Below are positions 55,555 through 64,000 of a DNA stretch of 64,000 nucleotides, one piece after another. Source of the stretch: Brassica napus (lineage: Eukaryota > Streptophyta > Magnoliopsida > Brassicales > Brassicaceae); contig NC_063436.1 of NCBI RefSeq assembly GCF_020379485.1, positions 19,032,423 through 19,096,422 on the forward strand. Direction: 5' to 3'. Made by a program: the position numbers and the translations under genes. The notes beneath the pieces were generated by a model. It was not told the DNA's origin, searched no databases, and saw nothing but the letters and a program-made list of their open reading frames with translations. Numbering within the stretch: the stretch's first letter is position 1; the number at the start of each line of letters is the position of its first letter.

Positions 55555-56512
55555 GATTTGCGTATTTATCTCTCTCTCTAGTTTTTTCTCTCCCACTTCT
55601 CTCTAAAAAACTCTCGACACAGGAACTCGTTTCGGTGGCCGGTGGCCTACCGCTGCCGGTTACCATTCCCTTTTTGTCTTTTGTTTTTTTTTTGTATCAT
55701 ATTTTTATTCCGTTAACCGGATAAAAGTTTCGCTAGGCGATTTGCTCTTCGGTCAATAGATCGATCAATACTTCCGCGTAGTCGGATCAATCATCGCGAG
55801 GCGATTTTGTTGTGTTAATAAATCCCGATCATCTCTGATCGGATCTTGTAAAATCTAAAACTCTCCTCTTCTGCAAAAAATAAATGTTTTATTCCATTTG
55901 CTTGGGATGGATTCTCAATCTATTCAAAGATAAGCACTTAATCCCTTTCGATAAGAGTCAATCTTTACTTTCTTATATACGCCGATAGGCTTTAGTAAAG
56001 TTTCTTAGCGAGAAGGAAGCGGTGGTGTTAGATTGACAATCGGGTGGCTTTAATAGAGATTTAGTAGAGCCGGCGTCTTCAAGACGGTCCAGCAAAAGAT
56101 CTCTTATGGGTCAATCCGTATTATCTTGGAGTTATAATCTGCGGTGGATGGAGTTCTATGTCCTCAAGCAAAGGTTGGAGCAGAAGTGGAGTAAGATGGT
56201 TTTGGTGATTACAGAGAGGTTTCCATGGAGCGACGGTGGTGAGAAGCAAAAGTGGAGGATCGGCACAGAAAATTTCCGGCGGCGAAGAGGCAAGGCGTCC
56301 GCTGCCGTTTCGCATGTCAGACAAATCTCATCAACACGTGTCTTTGTTTTCTTCAGCAAACGGCACGTGGAAATGACAGAAACCGAACTTCATTTGTGAT
56401 TAGTTTGAAGAGCTTCTCTAGAATTTTATGTTAATGGATCATGTTTGTAATGTCTCAAACCATGTAAACAGCCTTTTGGGCTCGTTAATGAAAATATGTT
56501 GACAAAAAAAAA
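55555..56512 (+). mobile_element. Second poly(A) retroposon, about 0.95 kb
   Basis: AAAGGACTAATG before about 55555 and AAAGAACTAATG after the A-run at 56502-56512 form a 12-base target duplication with one mismatch. The body is more GC-rich than its flanks, has a CT-rich head (CTCTCTCTCTAG, TCTCTCCCACTTCTCTC) and ends in a TTTGGGCTCGTTAATG tail before poly(A). No reverse transcriptase is readable. A + frame at about 56106-56396 is open (97 codons) but has no family I know. It has the same build as the retroposon at 22895-23948, though the sequences are different. Confidence 0.55.
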
Positions 56513-58736
56513 AAGAACTAATGATTTTTACCCAAAAAATTGTCTATGGGACATTTAATAATAATAATTTTCTCAAAATCTCAAAATGTATTGACTGTTC
56601 TTCAAAGCACCAATGATTAATTAAAAAATTGTTATTCATGACCATATAACAACTATTTTCGAGTCTTGATCTTCAAGCGTAAAAAGGTGTTTTTACTCAC
56701 ATATGGTAAATACGAGTCAACAGCAAATGATGCAAAAAAAAAAAAAAAAAAACTAGATACATCATCATAGGCTTACAGAAATCATTACAGATGGAACAAA
56801 TGAAAACAATACTTATAGAAATTATTGTTTTGCCAAAACGCCAATATTAAAATGTGCAAGTAAGCTACATTGAGTACATTCTTCTTCAATAAAAAAAAAC
56901 TAGATCGATATATCATCATAGGCTTATGAGAACCCTTTAACAAACATAAAAAAAGTCATCATAGGCTTTGGATACCAAGGAAAAGCACTGCCAAAGAACA
57001 AATGAAAATCTTCTTGATTCCATCACATTCCTATTATATATGCTTTACTAAAATGTTAAACAATTCCTATTCAATATCCAGTATAACAGCCGTTCTATAT
57101 ATGTGATTATTCTTGAAAACATACAATATATTTTTTTTGTTCTAGTGGCAAATATCAATTTGCATACTTGAGTTGATAAATTTATATTTGAGTTAACTAA
57201 TCAGTCTCTATCCATCCATTAAGCATGTAAATTTTCCAAATTTTTTATGAAGTGCTTCTTCATAAATTAAATATGGATTTTAATTTTAAATATCCAACAA
57301 ATAATATATGTTTTCCGAGAAAATAAAAAAATTAGAATTTTTGGTTGTTCAGTCGATTTGAAATTTGGAGGATTTGCCAAAATAACACAAAACTTCAATT
57401 CAAATTCAAATGTATACCTTAAATTCAATAAAATAAAAAAAATAACTTTAAAAATAGCAAAATTACAATTATATTCTCTTGTAAACACTTTTACGATTAT
57501 AGTGGTCAAATATATTTTTTAAACTATGAAGTCTTATTCGAGAAGACTTATCGAGAAGTCCACTCACTTTGAGAAGATTTTTTGATAAGTCTATTCATGT
57601 ATTTAAACATAAAATTAATTTATGAAATTATAAAAATTGATGAAAAGTCAATTAAAATCATATAAATATAAAAATTCTTAATCGCTTAGCCCGCCGTGCT
57701 AGGAAGGAAACATCTTTTGTAGTTCACATGGATCAAGATCTTCCAGTGTAGTTCACAAAATCAATATGAGCCTGTAAAGTTGATGACAAAAAAAAAATTC
57801 TAAATCATGCAAATTTAAATTTAATAAAATTTAATTGTTTTCCATATAGATGAATGAATATAGTTCATGATTGTCCATTAGTTATGATTTGGTAACATAT
57901 GTTCAAGTAACACTGATACTTTAGGGTTAGATTTTAGAATAATATTTTTTAAAAATAAAATTTGACGTATAAGGGTTTAATTTTATTTAGAAATTGATTT
58001 TATGTTCAATAAAGTGTTTATTACTATCTAGTTAAAATATTTGATTTTATGGTTTAGAGTTAGAAGACTCCTTAAAAAGTTTACCAAGAAGTTATTCACT
58101 TGCAAACTTCTTCGGATCAAAAGTCTTCTAGTAGTGAAGACTTTTGCAAAGTATTCACTATCAATTTTTTAAACTAATTGAAATTATTGTCTTCTTATAT
58201 AAAAAAATTTACACATTTTTTCTCTTTCTCTCAGATGATGATTAAAGAATGTAATTTTTTCACTATAAAACTCTACAGCCTTTGTTTAATCTTTTTGAAC
58301 TTAAAAACATCAAATCCTTAGATCAATTTCTCATCTTTTTTTCTAATGTATTTCTCACTTTTTGTTTTTGCAGGTTTTCATTCTATGGTTTTCATTTTCC
58401 GCTCCTAAAAATTATGTCTATAAAATTTTCTAGATATGTATTTGTGTTTTGGTTTGTTAGAGTCGCATAAAACTATATATTCAACCTAATGTAATTGTTT
58501 TATATATTATTTAAGCATAAAAAATCTATCAATTACCAATACATAAAATGGAAGACTGTGAGAGGGAGAGGGAAGCATGGCCAGTGTGATACGTGTTTCT
58601 TTTAACTAGCTATGGTTTACATTGCAATGCTGGTTTCTTCTGGCCTTTGCCTAAGTTAACTCTTAGGTTGAGAATTTCTTTTACCATGAAGATTTTTTGA
58701 GCAAGCTTCTCCTTACTATAAGGTTATTTTACCTTA
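56513..58736. other. AT-rich intergenic DNA
   Basis: A phrase TAGATNNATCATCATAGGCTTA recurs at about 56753 and 56902. At about 57520-57600 and 58055-58155 are clusters of AGAAGACTT/AAGTCTTCT motifs typical of a dispersed Brassica repeat. I see no gene and no clear element ends. Confidence 0.4.
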
Positions 58737-58981
58737 GAGCATCTTTATCTCATATACCATATAAAGGGTTTCTTTTTCTTTTCTTTTTTTTAGTTTTTTC
58801 TGACTAAAAAAAAATTAAAAAGTGGACCAATCAAGGACTACTACGTGTCGGTGGGACCCGCAAACAGTACAAAAAACACACAGCAGATGTCTCTTATTCT
58901 GCCCACTTTGCATACGGTTTTTTCTAAAACCTGGGCCCCCACCGCTTTAGAGACGCTAAAAAGGATGCGATAATCATGCTC
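58737..58981. mobile_element. Tourist-like MITE, 245 bp
   Basis: TTA at 58734-58736 and 58982-58984. Ends are GAGCATCTTTATCTCAT and, reversed, GAGCATGATTATCGCATCC. The centre shares the A-run, ACGTGTCGGTGG motif and layout of the MITE at 54624-54861. Confidence 0.7.
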
Positions 58982-58984
58982 TTA

Positions 58985-60800
58985 GCATGTAAACGTTTAT
59001 GTTATTTTAATTTGAAAGTTTTTAGTCAATTTTTTTTTTCCATTTGAGATACTTGAAACAACTTCAAAAATCATATCTCATCAAATTTCTCGCCACTAAA
59101 AAAAACAATTTTCAAACGTGGAATTTTAAATATTACAAAAGCATGTTGTGTGTGCAAACACGATAGTAAATAGCTTCATTAGATTTGTAAAAAATGATGT
59201 GCTCAAATTAATTCTAATGAGCAACTCTACAGTTTTAGAGGTGCAATGTAGTACTTGGAAATCATATACACATGGACTTAGATCACACAATAGATTTTAG
59301 TTATCAAATTATGCTAGACAAGTAAATAGAAAGCTAGTTAATACCTTTAAATAAAATGGTTTGTAAGTGATTGAGAAAAGTGTTAATCTTAGGGAAATTG
59401 ACAGCTAAATGAGAATTGTAGAACAAACAATTGCCAAGTGTTTATGAAAAACAATTCTAAATTTTAAATCACATCAATCAAATCAATCAACTTTCGTTTG
59501 AGAGATAATCTATGCATAGATCCTAGAATTCCAAATCAATTTGTGAATTCAATCAGTTAAGAGAATGATTAAGACAAGATTTGATAAGTTCACTAAATCC
59601 CTAAACCAATTTTTTTTGCATATAAGTATTTAGCTCATCACCAAATATTAGTTCAGGTAAATCAATAATGCTTTCGTATCTACCAATTATCCTAAGATCT
59701 ATATTTCAGGTTGTCAATCCAAATATAGCATTAAGAACAATCAAAATGAAGAATAAAAGATAACCCTAACAAGTCAATATAATATTTCATCAATTTTTGA
59801 AGAACCTTAAATCTAATATGTGGTTTATTTAAACATGATCAATGTAACACAAATCTTAATAAGTTGCATTAATAAATCAAACTAAGAGATACAATGAAGG
59901 AGTTTTAACTTGTCTCTTCAAATCTCTCTAAGATAAAAGTATAGCCTAAACAATGACTTCAGAATAATTAAATATGTCTAAAACTCGTTAGAGACTTTCT
60001 TGCAAATACTAAAAATTTTCAGGCCAAATTGCAATTCTTTGAAACTTGTAAAAACTTGTCAGGACTCTTGGTCAGGATGGGTATTAGATTGACACCAGAT
60101 TGAAAGTTTGACACCAAGATCACTTTTTCAGCTCTAATTTTCAGTATGCTCCAAATTGAGTTAGAATTTCCAATCTTGTCCAAAATGTACATGAACTTAT
60201 AAAGACTCGAAAACGATTCGACACATAATAAAAACTCTAAAATATAATTTATATCATGGTTAAAATTCATAAGGACATGATAAAAAAAAATTAATGGTGG
60301 ATAAATCCATAAATAAATTACGTAACGATCGAAATTCTACAGTGCAACAAATACAGGAGTGTGTTTTTTTTTAACACGATAAAGGAGTATGTTTTAAAAC
60401 TTTTATACAGGTTTTTTATTAATACAAAAATCAGATATATATATATATATATAATCCAAAACATCAATTAACCAATCCAACTCCAGCATCCACTGTGATT
60501 AGGAAGAAATAACCGTAGACAATACTATAAATTTTTACTATAAAAATTAATATCAGAATTCATTATTAAAATTATTATTTTTTGAAATTTTATTATATTC
60601 ATTCCGTTTCATATACATGATATTTCAGAATATAAGATGTTTTTAACATATTTATACAACTTTAACTTTATTAGAAAATGTTTAATTAATCATATTTTTA
60701 CTATATTTTAATGACTGGTTGAATTATTTTTTAATTTATATTTTTAATAGCTTTTTGTTACATTAAATTAAAAAATTCAATATTTATGGGAACAAATTAT
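58985..60800. other. AT-rich intergenic DNA with a MITE remnant
   Basis: About 59,000-60,300 shows no supported feature. At 60598-60800 the sequence (CATTCCGTTTCATATACATGA to AATATTTATGGGAACAA) is a diverged relative of the MITE at 40902-41158. Confidence 0.4.
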
Positions 60801-60813
60801 TATAAATCATCTG

Positions 60814-62056
60814 ACGGATCCAGAAAAATCATCTGACGGGAGCACAAATTTTATATTAAAATAAATAATATATTATTAGTAGAATTATTATAAATTATAA
60901 TATTATTTGCCTCATAAAATTATATTTATTATAAAAAAATTTTAAAACTTTTTTATGGCTGAAAAAAAAAAATTACTACTATGAGTAATCATAAAAAAAA
61001 AATAAAATTAGTAATGTAACCATAACAACACATTAATGTAAATAAAATTAATTTTAAATGTATAGAACAAGAAGTCTATATAATATATAGTATAAGAAAG
61101 ATTATTATAAACTATAATTTTATTTGACTCATTAAGTTATATTATATATATATATATATTTTAAACTTTTCTAATATTATTAATCATAACAACACACTTT
61201 AAATAAAATTAATTTAAATGTATAGAAAAAGAAGTCTATATAATATTATGTAAATTTATACTACATAATATTATTAATCATAACAACACACTTTAAATAA
61301 AATTAATTTTAAATGTATAGAAAAAGAAGTCTATATAATATTATGTCAATTTATACTACATAATTTTACTTATCATATCACAAGGAATTAAATTCTAAAG
61401 TGTTAATAAAAAATGAATAGATTGTTTACTATTTTAAAATTAACTAATGTTTTATTTACTAGCAACTCATAATATGGATTTTAAAGACAATGGATCTCTA
61501 TACGTCGTTTGGAAAAAAGTAAACTTAAAGATAAAAATATAATGGAAAGAAATAACGAAATATGAAAGCCAATTCAAAAGAAAAAAGAAATAAGCCATTT
61601 TATTAAAAAATATATGTAAAAAAGAAAGATAGAGAAGAAATGAAATAAGTCTGGAAAAAGGTAAGAAGAATAAAACTGAAGCGTGTCAATTGCCACATAA
61701 AACATTAAATGCACATAAAATAATTTGTGAGTTGATCGAACTCTCAACACTGGAACCAGACGGGACACTTTTACCAACGAAGCTACCAGAAAAAAATCTA
61801 ACTGACAAAAGTTATATAAGTAGTCGGGGGCATGCGCCTCCCCTCGGGACAAAGCCAGGTTACCCATTATGGGGGCCTGTGCCCCCGCAATATTAATTGA
61901 TAATGTAATTTTCGTGTAAATAAGCATCTGTATCAACCAAGGTTCGATTCTACTTTTTGACATGTTTCTATTTTATTATAAAGAGTGCACCCAGTAATTA
62001 TATATCCTGGATTCTCCCCTGGCCCCCCGTAGCTTACATTGTAGATCCGTCCCTGG
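60814..62056. mobile_element. Degenerate hAT-like element with ~90-bp tandem repeats
   Basis: The right end, reversed, reads CAGGGACGGATCTACA, like the hAT element at 42108. The left end CTGACGGATCCAGA is a weaker match, and no 8-bp duplication is clear. Inside, a ~90-bp unit (ATCATAACAACACACTTTAAA and AATGTATAGAAAAAGAAGTC) occurs three times at about 61020, 61184 and 61274. A GGGGGC...GCCCCC palindromic zone lies at about 61826-61887. Boundaries are tentative. Confidence 0.4.
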
Positions 62057-62189
62057 TTTTATCTATTACATCATATATTATCATATATTATGAAATAGAG
62101 AGAGAGTAACTGTTGTGGCGAATCTTGTACAAAAAAAACTGTTGTGGCGATTTAAACATTCAGAAAACTCCGGTAAGAAGTTACATTGT

Positions 62190-63051
62190 AATTTTGTGCA
62201 TGCGATTGCATGCCCATTTTGTCAATAATATACACGCGTTTGCAGTAATCAACGTGAGAATATTATAGATGCACGCGTATGCATGGATCAGCAACTGTAT
62301 TTTACGTGTGTATTAACTGTGTGCATGATGGCATTCATTTTTATTTAATAAATTAAATAGATAACAATTATTTTCCAATAAATAGCAACAATTGGAAAAC
62401 TTATTTAGCAAAAAAAAAACAATTGGAAAACTTTTTTTGTGTAAAAAATAGTATATTATCATATGATCTCTCTCTTTTTCATGCATGCATTCGCGTGTAT
62501 ATAGACACGAATATACATGCAGTTTCCTGCTTTAAAAATATTACAATATATTTCAAAAAAAAAACGTAACAACATGTATGATGTAATAATTTCATAAATA
62601 TATTAGCATTGACAGAAGCACCTATTGATGAAGCGGAAGGTTTATATGATAGAATTAGATATCCGTTGATTCTAAGAATACACGGAAAACTATAATAATA
62701 TAAAGATTTTATTTAGTCTAAGAATGCATAAGATCAATATCTTCTTTAAATTCGTTGAGATCACCAATGATCTACCGAAAACAAGTAACATAGAAAAAAC
62801 TCTTAACTTTTATTAATTAATCAAAAACTTGGATACAACTCTAGGCATAAGAAACCTATATATGTGAAAACATAATAACTATGAAAACCCTAATCCTAAT
62901 TAAAATAGAAAAAACTATTAAAATAAAGCTAATACAAATAAATGGTAATTATCCTAATTCTAAGCTGCATCACCTATCCCTCCTATCAACTATATAAGTC
63001 TCACACGTCTTTGTACTCTACACTTCCCATTCATATATACAATCTCAAAAG
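62190..63051 (+). promoter_or_regulatory. Upstream region of TRAF-like copy 3
   Basis: Homologous to the region upstream of copy 2 in two parts separated by the LTR-like insertion (62626-62972). It holds CATGCATG (62480-62487), several other CATGCA motifs and a TATA box TATATAAG at 62991-62998, 54 bases before the ATG. Confidence 0.6.
62626..62972 (-). mobile_element. Solo-LTR-like insertion, 347 bp
   Basis: The sequence starts TGATGAAGC and ends GCTGCATCA, so it has TG...CA ends with an 8 of 9 inverted match. It is flanked by the 5-bp duplication CCTAT (62621-62625 and 62973-62977). Copy 2's promoter has the uninterrupted site (GCACCTATCACTCC). TG...CA ends, length and a 5-bp duplication without internal domains are what a solo LTR looks like. 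On the - strand it contains TATATAGG and AATTAGGATTAGGG phrases often seen in plant LTRs, so that orientation is likelier. Confidence 0.8.
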
Positions 63052-63970
63052 ATGAAGAGTCACTACACAAACATCATTTATGTTGTTTTTCTCTTATTTT
63101 GTCTTTTGATCACATCTTCCTCTGCACAATCCCTCATACGACAACCCACTGATGACCTAAGCACAATTCTACAGCGTATGCATGCAATATCTTATCCTCT
63201 AAATTCGAACCCATATTCAAGAAATCCTTTAATGTCTTTTAGATTCTGTGCTTCTGCTGTGTGTTTTCAAACAGTGTGATAGAGACAGTTCCTCTATTTT
63301 ACTCAAATGCTCTGTTTTTGTCAAACAGAGAAGAATGGAGCGCAACCAAACTCAATCCTGGGAGAAGCGCATTACTTAAATAAAGATGATCTAGAGATCT
63401 ATTCACGTGATTATAAAGGCTCACCTTCAAACTTAGTGACGGGTATGAGAGACCGTCCTCCAATGTCTTACTCTCTCAGAATGGAGTCTTTCAACACGCT
63501 CCTTCAGTCAAATGAGACAGAAAGATACGAATCTCGTCCTTTTCCCGTTGGTGGATACAACTGGTATGTTGGTATTCTGATATTATTTATTCCGGATCTA
63601 GAACCCGTTCTAAGCATAAACAAAGTGAAATATCAGTCCATTGTTTTAAAATTTTAAGAATATATATAAGCTCCAAAATTTGTTTAAAGAAAATCTATTA
63701 AAAATTTTAATGAAATTAGTAAATTTTCTATAGTCCCATAATCTCGTGTCCGAATCGAATATTACATATTAAAAACCTTTTGATGGATCTTGTTATACAG
63801 GTCACTTATTGTGTATCCCAACGGGAACAGGCAGGATAGTGGCTCAGGGTTCATTTCGCTTTATTTAGCCATAGACAACTCGACTCTCCTTTCTTCGCAT
63901 CAAGAGGTTTTCGCAGATCTCAGGTTTTACGTATTCAAAAGGACCGAGAGGAATTTCTTCACCGTCCAAG
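63052..63970 (+). CDS. Secreted double-MATH TRAF-like protein, copy 3 (cut by window end)
   Basis: Exons 63052-63175, 63329-63563 and 63801-63970 are visible, with sizes 124, 235 and 170 equal to those of copy 2. The signal peptide (LLFCLLITSSSA) and most of MATH1 are encoded (PPMSYSLRMESFN, then WSLIVYPNGNRQDSGSGF). Exons 4-6 would lie beyond base 64000. Intron 2 is 237 bp and free of insertions. High identity to copy 2 in exons, introns and promoter shows a recent tandem duplication. No lesion is seen in the visible part. Confidence 0.85.
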
Positions 63971-64000
63971 GTTCTTTCTAATTTTTCCATTCTATCAAGA

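Overview
The window is nuclear DNA of a plant, almost certainly a Brassicaceae crop-type genome (Brassica or Raphanus). The evidence is GT-AG introns in AT-rich DNA, plant-only families (DUF1666, DUF3537, ERF/EAR, pollen LRR receptor kinase, secreted double-MATH TRAF-like proteins), and gene order. From left to right the recognisable genes match, from my memory of Arabidopsis chromosome 3, the order At3g20160 (prenyl synthase), 20170 (ARM repeat), 20180 (HMA/isoprenylated), 20190 (PRK4), 20240 (mitochondrial carrier), 20250 (APUM5), 20260 (DUF1666), 20300 (DUF3537), 20310 (ERF7), 20320 (TGD2, here a pseudogene) and 20360-20380 (TRAF-like). Members of that run that I cannot find fit gene loss after the Brassica genome triplication. 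There is no operon, CRISPR array or prokaryotic feature.

Left third (1-23 kb): a GGPPS-type prenyl synthase, an intronless ARM protein, a truncated HMA gene, PRK4, then a 3.2 kb Helitron (9951-13145) carrying Sec23 and RPA-like fragments, then a mitochondrial carrier on the + strand and APUM5 and a DUF1666 gene on the - strand. A second Helitron (1210-2837) splits a tandem repeat upstream of the prenyl synthase.

Middle (23-38 kb): a GC-rich poly(A) retroposon, the DUF3537 gene with a duplicated and splice-dead last exon, ERF7, the decayed TGD2 copy, and a row of terminal-inverted-repeat elements. One of these (37170-38037) carries the first and last exons of the RNA polymerase II subunit gene NRPB4.

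Right part (38-64 kb): an array of secreted TRAF-like genes. Copy 1 (- strand, 5 exons, 359 aa) and copy 2 (+ strand, 6 exons, 382 aa) are intact. A relic of a last exon lies at about 55.05-55.25 kb. Copy 3 (+ strand) runs off the window end after exon 3. Intron 2 of copy 2 is 8.25 kb because a Helitron and a 4.7 kb Ty1/copia element sit in it; the same intron is 237 bp in copy 3. Copy 3 has a solo-LTR-like insertion 18 bp upstream of its TATA box. The rest is AT-rich DNA with SINEs, a hAT-like element, Tourist-like MITEs and poly(A) retroposons.

The genes do not form a single pathway. The interest lies in mobile-element biology: gene-fragment capture by two different transposon types, nested insertions with readable target-site duplications, and tandem expansion of a secreted gene family. 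All exon boundaries were set by eye from GT/AG sites, reading frame and similarity between copies. No search was run.
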